A stretch of DNA of 36,543 nt, taken from assembly GCF_004402215.1 (NCBI RefSeq), contig NZ_SOEZ01000037.1, forward strand, positions 1 to 36,543, written 5' to 3'. The notes under the pieces are model-generated. The model ran no database searches and was not told where the DNA came from. It saw nothing but the letters and a program-made list of their open reading frames with translations. Shown here one piece after another: positions 18,669-24,962 of this stretch. The position numbers and the translations under genes are program-made. The stretch comes from Cryobacterium tagatosivorans. Its GTDB lineage: Bacteria > Actinomycetota > Actinomycetes > Actinomycetales > Microbacteriaceae. Position 1 is the stretch's first letter, and each line of letters starts with the position of its first letter.

Positions 18669-19160
18669 GTGACGATTACTGAAGAACTAATTGCTGAAGA
18701 AATAATTACTGAAGAACGCTCCGATCTACTGGCCAGGCTCGGCTTGGATGGCCAGAACAAGGCGTCCATGGGTCGAGTGTTGGCGAACGGCTCTATCGCG
18801 GAGGCGACCGAGCGTGCTGACGGCACGATGGAGGCGACGATCCGGATCACGGAAGACTCGATCTGCTGGGAACCAGCGATCCTGGTCCTGCCGCATGGCG
18901 GTGATCTTGAGCTGACGGTCATCAACGATGACAAGAACACGCACTCCTGCCTGCTGCCGAGTAATGGCGGCCCGAAGTACCTCGGGTTGGTGAACCACGG
19001 GAAGGGCCGGGCGACGATCCGTCTGGATGGCCCGGGCTACTACTGGTACAGCTCGCCGGGAGGCAATGACGAGGGCCGCGGTCTGACCGCCGCAATCGTT
19101 GTGCGGGGCGAGGTTCCCCCAGAAGCCCGGCTGGATCGCCCCGACCAGCCCCGCCCATAG
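18669..19160 (+). CDS. Cupredoxin-fold protein without copper ligands, partner of the PQQ dehydrogenase
   Basis: A 163-residue protein starting with GTG behind GAGGTG. Residues 3-17 come from three 15-bp tandem repeats coding I-[TA]-E-E-x. From about residue 55 to 150 it resembles a cupredoxin: ITEDSICWEPAILVLPHGGD, then the NTHSCLLPSNGG loop with the first His, and a closing GYYWYSSPGGNDEGRGLTAAIVV strand. In true cupredoxins the closing loop supplies Cys, His and Met. Here these positions are Ser, Gly or Asn, and Leu, so a type 1 copper site cannot form. No signal peptide or membrane anchor is present. The gene ends 21 bp before the dehydrogenase, so it may be a small subunit or an assembly factor for it rather than an electron carrier. 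Confidence 0.7.
   Translation: MTITEELIAEEIITEERSDLLARLGLDGQNKASMGRVLANGSIAEATERADGTMEATIRITEDSICWEPAILVLPHGGDLELTVINDDKNTHSCLLPSNGGPKYLGLVNHGKGRATIRLDGPGYYWYSSPGGNDEGRGLTAAIVVRGEVPPEARLDRPDQPRP
18675..18719 (+). repeat. Three tandem 15-bp units inside the cupredoxin-like gene
   Basis: ATTACTGAAGAACTA, ATTGCTGAAGAAATA and ATTACTGAAGAACGC follow one another. They are in frame and AT-rich compared with their surroundings. The inverted copy near katG has only two units, so the array has changed in length since the duplication. Confidence 0.85.
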
Positions 19161-19181
19161 GAATAGAAAGGGATTGAACCG

Positions 19182-20867
19182 ATGACAATAGAATATGTGG
19201 ACGCTGGCGAGGCGATCAACCATAGCGCACTGAGCGCCATGCCCGGTATCGCGCCCGCGGTGACGGACAACGTCGATTACGAACGGCTCCTGAAGGCGCG
19301 TTCGGAGTCGCAGAACTGGCTCACCTACTACGGTGACTATGACGGGCAGCGGTACAGCCTGCTGGACCAGATCAACACCGAGAACGTGAGCAAGATCGCT
19401 CCTGCCTGGATCTTCCAGGCTGGGCAGTCTGGTCACATTGCAGGTGCGTCGACTTACGCATTCGAGACCTGCCCATTGATCGTGGATGGCGTCATGTTCG
19501 TCACTGGCTGGGATGGCTGGTTCTGGGCTCTCGACGCGGTGACGGGCAAGGAGCTCTGGCGCTACAAGCATGCGGTGCCCTTCGATGTTTCGCTCTGTTG
19601 TGGCAACGTCAACCGAGGTTGCGCGGTGGCCAATGGGAAGGTCTACTTCGTGACCCCGAACGCCCAGTTGGTGGCGTTGGACGCAACCAACGGCGAGAGG
19701 GTGTGGCAGAAGACCATCGGCGACGTGCGCTCGGGTGAGAGTGCCTCGCTCGCTCCGACGGTCATCAAGGACATGCTCATCACTGGCAGCGCCGGCGGCG
19801 AGTTCGGTGTGCGTGGCCACATCGATTCCTGGGACTTGGAGACCGGCGAGCAGCGCTGGCGCACTTACACCGTGCCCAAGCCTGGCGAACCGGGCTCGGA
19901 GACCTGGCCCGCTGACGGGGAGGCCTGGCAGCGCGGTGGTGGGAACCACTGGGTTACTGGGACTTTCGACCCGGAGACAAACCTGTACTACGCGGGCACC
20001 GGCAACCCGGCACCGGATTTCGACGGCGGGGTTCGCGAGGGAGACAACCTCTATACCGACAGCGTTGTCGCGCTGGACGTCGACACAGGTGAGATCAAGT
20101 GGCACTACCAGTTCACTCCGCACGACCTGTGGGACTACGACTCCACGATGGAGATGACCCTGTTCGAGCGCGATGGCAAGAAGTTGCTGGGTCACTTCGA
20201 CAAGAACGGCTACTTCTTCGTGCTGGACCGCACCAACGGTGAGCTGCAGCACGTCACTCCCTTCGTTGACCGGATCGACTGGGGTGTCATCACCCGAGAT
20301 GGGAAGGTGACTCCACGGAAGTACCCGGACAAGGAGGGCGAACCGGTCCATTTCTACCCCGGCCCGGCCGGTGCGAAGGAGTGGACGCACGCGGCGTACA
20401 GCCCGAAAACCGAGCTGTTCTACGTGCCAGTGGCCGACGTGGGCGCTACCGCGACCCGGCGGCGTCGGGAGTTCAAGGAGAGCATGCCGTATTGGGGCGC
20501 TGCTGTTGTGGTGGACATCGACGACATGGCCGGGTCGGTCAGCGCGTTCGACACCCATGGTGAGGAGAAGTGGCGCTGGCGCATCGATTACCCCATGGCC
20601 GCGTCCGTGCTTGCTACAGCAGGCGACCTGGTGTTCGCGGGCACCCCGACCGGTGAGTTCGTCGCACTGGACGCCCGAACCGGTGAGCAGTTATGGGAGT
20701 TCCAGTGTGGTAGCGGCCACCACGGCAGCTGCTCGACCTACAGCGTCGACGGCAAGCAGTATGTCGTCGTCCCAGTTGGTTGGGGTGGATGGCTCGAAGG
20801 CATCATTCCCGGAATGCTCGGCGCGGGCCACGGCAGCGCGTTGATCGCCTTCGCCCTGCCCGGCTGA
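19182..20867 (+). CDS. PQQ-dependent alcohol dehydrogenase with a lanthanide-type aspartate, no signal peptide
   Basis: A 561-residue eight-bladed beta-propeller quinoprotein of the methanol/ethanol dehydrogenase family. Conserved elements are the vicinal disulfide C139-C140 (SLCCGNVNRG), metal ligand E207 in GGEFGVRG, W257 under PQQ, metal ligand N275 in GTGNPAPD, and the catalytic base D318 in DLWDYDS. D320, two residues after the base, is the extra ligand that marks lanthanide-dependent XoxF- and PedH-type enzymes; calcium MxaF has Ala there. K341 stands where methanol dehydrogenases have Arg331, as in ethanol-type enzymes, so methanol need not be the main substrate. There is no haem-binding CxxCH domain. 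The N-terminus is hydrophilic with no secretion signal, although known relatives are periplasmic. AAAGGG precedes the ATG. Confidence 0.92.
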   Translation: MTIEYVDAGEAINHSALSAMPGIAPAVTDNVDYERLLKARSESQNWLTYYGDYDGQRYSLLDQINTENVSKIAPAWIFQAGQSGHIAGASTYAFETCPLIVDGVMFVTGWDGWFWALDAVTGKELWRYKHAVPFDVSLCCGNVNRGCAVANGKVYFVTPNAQLVALDATNGERVWQKTIGDVRSGESASLAPTVIKDMLITGSAGGEFGVRGHIDSWDLETGEQRWRTYTVPKPGEPGSETWPADGEAWQRGGGNHWVTGTFDPETNLYYAGTGNPAPDFDGGVREGDNLYTDSVVALDVDTGEIKWHYQFTPHDLWDYDSTMEMTLFERDGKKLLGHFDKNGYFFVLDRTNGELQHVTPFVDRIDWGVITRDGKVTPRKYPDKEGEPVHFYPGPAGAKEWTHAAYSPKTELFYVPVADVGATATRRRREFKESMPYWGAAVVVDIDDMAGSVSAFDTHGEEKWRWRIDYPMAASVLATAGDLVFAGTPTGEFVALDARTGEQLWEFQCGSGHHGSCSTYSVDGKQYVVVPVGWGGWLEGIIPGMLGAGHGSALIAFALPG

Positions 20868-20911
20868 TTCCTATCCAAGTACCCATCCAGAGATCGAAAG
20901 GAAAAAAGAAA

Positions 20912-21013
20912 ATGATCGTTGACAACAATCTGCAGAAGTGGGAATCGCCCACGCTCGCGGAAATCCGCGTATCCGCTGAGGTAACCGCTTACGCGGACAC
21001 CCTGGGCATGTAA
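20912..21013 (+). CDS. pqqA: PQQ precursor peptide
   Basis: A 33-residue peptide (start MIVDNNLQKW) with GAAAGGAAAAAAG as ribosome binding site. It contains E23-V-T-A-Y27, the conserved Glu-x-x-x-Tyr whose side chains are joined by PqqE and become the PQQ skeleton. KW-SP near residues 9-13 fits the leader region recognised by PqqD. It lies 44 bp after the dehydrogenase and is followed by a strong hairpin. Confidence 0.95.
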   Translation: MIVDNNLQKWESPTLAEIRVSAEVTAYADTLGM

Positions 21014-21019
21014 TCGAAC

Positions 21020-21060
21020 CCGGTGGGGTGCTGGGCCAACCTGGCCCGGCACCCCACCGG
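21020..21060 (+). promoter_or_regulatory. Strong hairpin between pqqA and pqqB
   Basis: Outer arms 21020-21031 and 21049-21060 are perfectly complementary (CCGGTGGGGTGC). An inner stem GGGCCA/TGGCCC (21033-21038 and 21042-21047) closes a three-base loop. It begins 6 bp after the pqqA stop and is not followed by T residues. It probably acts as a partial terminator or a 3' stabiliser that leaves pqqA message in excess over pqqB-E. Excess precursor peptide is known from other PQQ producers. Confidence 0.75.
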
Positions 21061-21081
21061 ATTCACAGCGAAAAGGGTGTG

Positions 21082-21981
21082 ATGGTGATGTGGGCACGCG
21101 TACTGGGATCGGCAGCCGGCGGAGGGTTCCCGCAGTGGAACTGCGCATGCCCTCAGTGCCGCGCGGCACGGAGCGGCTCGCGACCCTGCGTCCCACGCTC
21201 TCAGTCGTCCATCGCGGTGAGCGCTGACCGGCAGCAGTGGTTCCTGCTCAACGCCTCACCGGACATCCAGTCACACATAGAGTCTTTCCCCGCCCTTCAT
21301 GCCGACGACGGCCAAGTTGCTCGGCTGCAGGCCGTTCTACTCACCGACGCCGAGCTCGACCACACGCTCGGCCTGCTCCTGATGCGGGAGGGTCGCGGAC
21401 TCGAGGTTCACGCGACGGAGTCGGTGTACGAGACCCTCACCACCGGAACCGGGATACTGCGGACGCTCGAAGCGTACTGTCCGGTCACGTGGCGGCCGGT
21501 GGTCCCCGGCACCGAGGTGGTGCTCGGCGACGGGCTGTCGTATTGCGCTTTCGACGTCCCCACCAAGAAGCGGATGCGCTTCACCGGGGCTGCGGCGAAA
21601 GGTCGGGTCGTGGGCTACCGCGTCACCGACACCACCAGCCGTCGTAGCTTGGTCTATCTCCCGTGCGTGCAGCAGCTTACGCCCGACATTCTCGAAGAGT
21701 TGGCGGACTGCTCCACCTTGCTGGTCGATGGCACCTGCTGGCGTGATGACGAGATGCCCAGCCTCGGCCTGGCTAGCAAGACCTCGCGCGACATGGGACA
21801 TGTACCGATCGATGGGCCGGGCGGCAGCCTGGAGCTGCTGTCGCCGCTACCCATCGATCGCAAGATCTACATCCATATCAACAACACCAATCCGATTTTG
21901 CTCGACGATTCGCCGGAAAGACTGCATCTCGACCGGCATGACATGGAAGTCGCCGTGGACGGGCTTGAACTACAGATCTAA
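21082..21981 (+). CDS. pqqB: PQQ biosynthesis protein PqqB
   Basis: About 299 residues, metallo-beta-lactamase fold. The N-terminus VLGSAAGGGFPQWNCACPQC is the PqqB hallmark and includes the cysteines of a zinc site. LTDAELDHTLGLLLMREG replaces the usual HxHxDH motif, as in other PqqB proteins. PqqB is held to be an iron-dependent hydroxylase acting on the Glu-Tyr intermediate. The start is one of three close codons (ATG 21082, GTG 21085, ATG 21088) behind AAAAGGG at 21071; spacing slightly favours 21085 or 21088. It is followed after 6 bp by pqqC. Confidence 0.95.
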   Translation: MVMWARVLGSAAGGGFPQWNCACPQCRAARSGSRPCVPRSQSSIAVSADRQQWFLLNASPDIQSHIESFPALHADDGQVARLQAVLLTDAELDHTLGLLLMREGRGLEVHATESVYETLTTGTGILRTLEAYCPVTWRPVVPGTEVVLGDGLSYCAFDVPTKKRMRFTGAAAKGRVVGYRVTDTTSRRSLVYLPCVQQLTPDILEELADCSTLLVDGTCWRDDEMPSLGLASKTSRDMGHVPIDGPGGSLELLSPLPIDRKIYIHINNTNPILLDDSPERLHLDRHDMEVAVDGLELQI

Positions 21982-21987
21982 GGAGCA

Positions 21988-22683
21988 ATGATGACGGCAC
22001 TACTCACACCCGATGAACTTGAGGAGACGCTCCGCGCGCACGCCAAGCAGTACCACAGCGAGCATCCCTTCCATCGTCGGATGAACGAAGGACAGTCAAG
22101 CCCCGAGGAGATCCGGGGGTGGGTGGCCAATCGCTTCTACTACCAGGTGAACATTCCCCGGAAGGATGGGGCGATCCTCAGCAGCTGCCCAGACCGTGAG
22201 GTACGGCGCCGCTGGGTCCAGCGCATCATTGACCACGACGGCACCACGGAGAGAACCGGCGGGATCGAGTCGTGGCTGCGTCTCAGCGAGTCCGTTGGCT
22301 TGACCCGTGAAGAGGTCGAGGATTCACGGCACCTGCTCCCCGGTGTGCGATTCGCCGTCGATGCCTACGTCACCTTCACGCGCAGCCGGCCATGGGTGGA
22401 GGCGGTGGCATCCTCGCTGACCGAGTTGTTCGCACCCAACCTGATGGCAGAGCGGCTCGCGGCATTCGAACGCTACTACACCTGGATCGACCCAGAGGGT
22501 CTCTCCTACTTCCGGGCGCGCATTACCCAGGCGCCCCGCGACTCAGAGCACGGTCTTGAGATCGTGCGGAAGCACTGCGTCACCCCAGAAACGCAGGCAG
22601 CCGCGGTGGCGGCGCTGTCTTTCAAGTGCGACGTGCTGTGGAGCATGCTCGATGCGATTGACCAGCCTTATGCAAATCACTGA
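21988..22683 (+). CDS. pqqC: Pyrroloquinoline-quinone synthase PqqC
   Basis: A 231-residue all-helical oxidase that performs the final ring closure and oxidation to PQQ without a metal or cofactor. Family features seen are YHSEHPFHRRMNEG, WVANRFYYQVNIPRKDGAILS, IDHDG, and the C-terminal FKCDVLWSMLDAID. AAGGAG precedes the start; a second ATG at 21991 is equally possible. The end overlaps pqqD by 14 bp, which indicates coupled translation. Confidence 0.96.
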   Translation: MMTALLTPDELEETLRAHAKQYHSEHPFHRRMNEGQSSPEEIRGWVANRFYYQVNIPRKDGAILSSCPDREVRRRWVQRIIDHDGTTERTGGIESWLRLSESVGLTREEVEDSRHLLPGVRFAVDAYVTFTRSRPWVEAVASSLTELFAPNLMAERLAAFERYYTWIDPEGLSYFRARITQAPRDSEHGLEIVRKHCVTPETQAAAVAALSFKCDVLWSMLDAIDQPYANH

Positions 22684-22948
22684 CGAGGACGCCCGGCCGC
22701 GGTTGGCGCCGCACGTGCGGCTGGCCTTCAATGCCGCGCGCGGGGAATACGCGCTGCTCTCACCGGAGACGGTTTGGGTCATCAACGCCACCGGCGCCGC
22801 GATCGTGGAGCTGTGCGACGCCCAGCGGACTGTCGCAGAGATCAGTGCCGAACTGCGCGGCCGATACGACCAGGTCGCCGAAAACGACGTCCGAAGCTTC
22901 GTGGCCCTTCTCGTCACCAAGCACGGTATGGAGGTACACCATGGATAA
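22670..22948 (+). CDS. pqqD: PQQ peptide chaperone PqqD
   Basis: A 92-residue protein starting MQITDEDARPRLAPHVRLAF, which matches the PqqD N-terminus. It continues with LLSPETVWVINATGAAIVELCDAQRTV and a winged-helix RRE-type fold that presents PqqA to PqqE. The start lies inside the end of pqqC and was chosen because the upstream frame has no PqqD similarity. It overlaps pqqE by 8 bp. It is a separate gene, not fused to pqqC or pqqE as in some bacteria. Confidence 0.93.
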   Translation: MQITDEDARPRLAPHVRLAFNAARGEYALLSPETVWVINATGAAIVELCDAQRTVAEISAELRGRYDQVAENDVRSFVALLVTKHGMEVHHG

Positions 22949-24125
22949 GCCCTACGGGCTGCTCGCTGAGCTCACATACGCCTGCCCACTGCAATGCGCC
23001 TACTGCTCCAATCCGCTCGAGCTCGACGCCTATCGTGACGAGCTGAGTACCGAGGAGTGGCAACGAGTATTTACCGAAGCCGCCGAACTGGGTGTGCTTC
23101 AGCTGCACCTCTCGGGCGGCGAGCCGCTGCAGCGCCACGACATCGTCGACTTGGTGCAGTGCGCCACCGACCTGGGCCTGTATACCAACCTGATCACTAG
23201 CGGGCTCGGCTTATCCACCCGTCGCGCCGAGCAACTCCGCGAAGCAGGCCTCGACCACGTCCAGCTCAGCATTCAGGCCGATGAGCGCGACCTGTCCGAC
23301 AAGATCGCCGGCACTATCTCGTTCGAGCGCAAGCAGGTGGCCGCGCGGCTCGTCAAGCAGCTGGGCTGGCCACTCACCCTCAACGTTGTGCTGCACCGGG
23401 AGAACATCGACCGGATCGGCGGCATCCTCGATATGGCGGTGGCGATGGAGGCCGACCGCATAGAGCTGGCAAACACGCAGTATGCAGGCTGGGCAGGGCA
23501 CAACCGCGACGAGTTGCTGCCGAGCAGGGACCAGCTGGAGCGCGCGGAGGCGGTGGTACGGGAGGCTCGAGAGCGGCTCGGGGACAAGATGGAGATCATC
23601 TACGTCATCCCCGACTACTACAGCAAGTACCCTAAGCCCTGCATGGACGGCTGGGCCAGTCGCCAGTTCACCGTGGTTCCCAACGGCGAGGCTCTGCCAT
23701 GCCCGGCCGCGCATGAGTTGGCCCGCGCCCTTGACATACCCCCTGCCAACGTGCGCGAGCACCCTCTGGAGTGGATCTGGGAGGAGGCACCACTGTTTCA
23801 GCAGTACCGCGGCGACGCGTGGATGCCGGACCCGTGCCGCAGCTGTGATCGCAAGGAGATCGACTTCGGCGGCTGTCGCTGTCAGGCCTTTGCACTCACC
23901 GGCGACGCCGCCCGGACTGACCCGGTCTGTCACCTCTCTCCCGACCACGGTCTGGTCGAAGCGGCGGTGGAGGCAGCAAACGACCCGATGCGGCCGCAGG
24001 ACGGCTCGCTGACTCCCCGCTCGAAGGTGATCCGCACGAAAAAACGGGCGACCGCGGCGACGCAGGAAAGGATGGCGAGAACGCCCGTCCCGCTGTCCCC
24101 CACCGTGTTGAAGGGCAAAGCATGA
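22941..24125 (+). CDS. pqqE: PqqA peptide cyclase (radical SAM)
   Basis: A 394-residue radical SAM/SPASM enzyme that links Glu and Tyr of PqqA by a carbon-carbon bond. The SAM cluster motif is C15-x3-C19-x2-C22 (CPLQCAYC). SGGEPLQRHD is the SAM-binding segment, and a C-terminal CRSCDRKEIDFGGCRCQAF holds ligands of the auxiliary clusters. The ATG at 22941 lies inside the end of pqqD. After the auxiliary motif there is a basic tail of about 50 residues rich in Arg, Lys and Thr that most PqqE proteins have in shorter form. Its stop overlaps the next gene's start (ATGA). Confidence 0.95.
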   Translation: MDKPYGLLAELTYACPLQCAYCSNPLELDAYRDELSTEEWQRVFTEAAELGVLQLHLSGGEPLQRHDIVDLVQCATDLGLYTNLITSGLGLSTRRAEQLREAGLDHVQLSIQADERDLSDKIAGTISFERKQVAARLVKQLGWPLTLNVVLHRENIDRIGGILDMAVAMEADRIELANTQYAGWAGHNRDELLPSRDQLERAEAVVREARERLGDKMEIIYVIPDYYSKYPKPCMDGWASRQFTVVPNGEALPCPAAHELARALDIPPANVREHPLEWIWEEAPLFQQYRGDAWMPDPCRSCDRKEIDFGGCRCQAFALTGDAARTDPVCHLSPDHGLVEAAVEAANDPMRPQDGSLTPRSKVIRTKKRATAATQERMARTPVPLSPTVLKGKA

Positions 24126-24664
24126 TCGCGCTGATAGCACTCGGATTCGTCCTCAGCATGGACAACTTTCGGACATCGATCGTGCTCGGTGGACTCAAAC
24201 CGACCTGGCGCCAGTCCATGAAGACGTCCCTGATCTTCGGCGTGTGGGATGGCCTGGCACCGCTCGTCGGGATGCTGATTGGTGCGTTCTTGAGCACCAA
24301 GATCTCCGACACGGCCGAGATAATCGGGGCGGCCGGCCTTGCCGGATACGGCGTGTGGCTCATCGTTAAAGCGATCCGGTCACCCGAGCGGGTGGACCCT
24401 GACATGAAGATGGCCAGGCGGTGGCTGCCCGTGCCGTTGAGCCTCGACAACGTGGCCGGGGGCGCGGCCCTCGGCCTCGCAGGCTTCACGCCATGGCTTG
24501 CGCCCCTCCTGTTCGCGTTCACCACCGTCGTGATGTCGTTCGCCGGACACCAGATCGGCCGCACGATCGCCCACTTCGTTCCCCGCATCCGTACGGATCT
24601 GTTGACCGGGATCGCGGTCCTGCTGATGGCTGGCCTGATGGCCACGGGCGTGGGTGACTTCTGA
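24122..24664 (+). CDS. MntP-like six-helix membrane protein in the pqq operon
   Basis: A 180-residue integral membrane protein with about six hydrophobic segments and an internal two-fold repeat. S-M-D14-N in the first helix and S-L-D109-N in the fourth match the paired acidic positions used for cation transport in MntP and related LysE-superfamily exporters. MntP itself usually has D-A at these places. No function is known in PQQ metabolism. The start overlaps pqqE by four bases and the stop overlaps the next start by one base, so it is an integral part of the operon. It may move a divalent or trivalent metal connected with the dehydrogenase, or export something else. Confidence 0.7.
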   Translation: MIALIALGFVLSMDNFRTSIVLGGLKPTWRQSMKTSLIFGVWDGLAPLVGMLIGAFLSTKISDTAEIIGAAGLAGYGVWLIVKAIRSPERVDPDMKMARRWLPVPLSLDNVAGGAALGLAGFTPWLAPLLFAFTTVVMSFAGHQIGRTIAHFVPRIRTDLLTGIAVLLMAGLMATGVGDF

Positions 24665-24864
24665 TGGCGGACATCGACGTGCGCGACCGGGGAGACGACA
24701 GTGCGCGGCCAATGTGCTACCAGTGCCTGCAGCCCTACACGGCGGTGGATGCCGACCGGCACACAGAGCCAGTCAACTGCGATGATTGTCCCCGCTGCAA
24801 GTTGATGCCCGCTTGCTACACGTGTCGGAACATGTACTGCGCCTGCGAAGTGCACCAAGGCTGA
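24664..24864 (+). CDS. Cysteine-rich miniprotein, last gene of the pqq operon
   Basis: A 66-residue protein whose ATG overlaps the previous stop (TGATG). It has nine cysteines in a pattern of close pairs: CYQC, CDDCPRC, CYTC and CAC, plus a His near each end of the array. This is enough to bind two or more zinc-like ions or an iron-sulfur cluster. No signal peptide is seen. I do not recognise a family. Tight coupling to the MntP-like gene suggests the two work together, perhaps in metal handling. Confidence 0.65.
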   Translation: MADIDVRDRGDDSARPMCYQCLQPYTAVDADRHTEPVNCDDCPRCKLMPACYTCRNMYCACEVHQG

Positions 24865-24926
24865 AGGCTCAGCGCGGCGAATCGTCGCCAACGAGCCACT
24901 CGATCCTCACAGCCGTCCGGCACCTG

Positions 24927-24941
24927 CTCGCCGAAGGCGAG
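24927..24941. terminator. Short hairpin between convergent genes
   Basis: CTCGCC-GAA-GGCGAG (24927-24941 with one base on each side) lies between the end of the pqq operon and the end of the LytTR regulator gene. It could terminate transcription from either side. There is no T run. Confidence 0.4.
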
Positions 24942-24962
24942 TGCTACCGCGACCCCCAAACC

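Larger units (their letters stand above)
18459..18728. repeat. Right arm of the ~260-bp imperfect inverted repeat
   Basis: Reverse complement of the left arm (15863-16120) at about 90% identity by hand alignment. It includes the presumed promoter and ribosome binding site of the PQQ operon and the first 20 codons of its first gene, plus the tail of the IS3-type remnant. The enclosed segment carries pepC and the GlcG/HbpS-like gene. Confidence 0.85.

Noticed and set aside
18669..19160. Blue copper electron carrier (pseudoazurin or plastocyanin type) for the dehydrogenase
   Set aside because: The Cys, one His and Met copper ligands are absent and there is no signal peptide, so electron transfer by copper is not supported.
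18726..20558. 610-codon minus-strand frame opposite the PQQ dehydrogenase
   Set aside because: The plus strand encodes a complete quinoprotein with catalytic residues; the minus frame has no recognisable motif.
22670..24125. A fused PqqD-PqqE or PqqC-PqqD protein
   Set aside because: pqqC, pqqD and pqqE are in different or separately terminated frames with their own starts and short overlaps; no fusion.
24664..24864. Fragment of a zinc-ribbon transposase
   Set aside because: It starts with a coupled ATG right after the MntP-like gene and has no transposase residues; the Cys spacing does not match a transposase zinc ribbon that I know.
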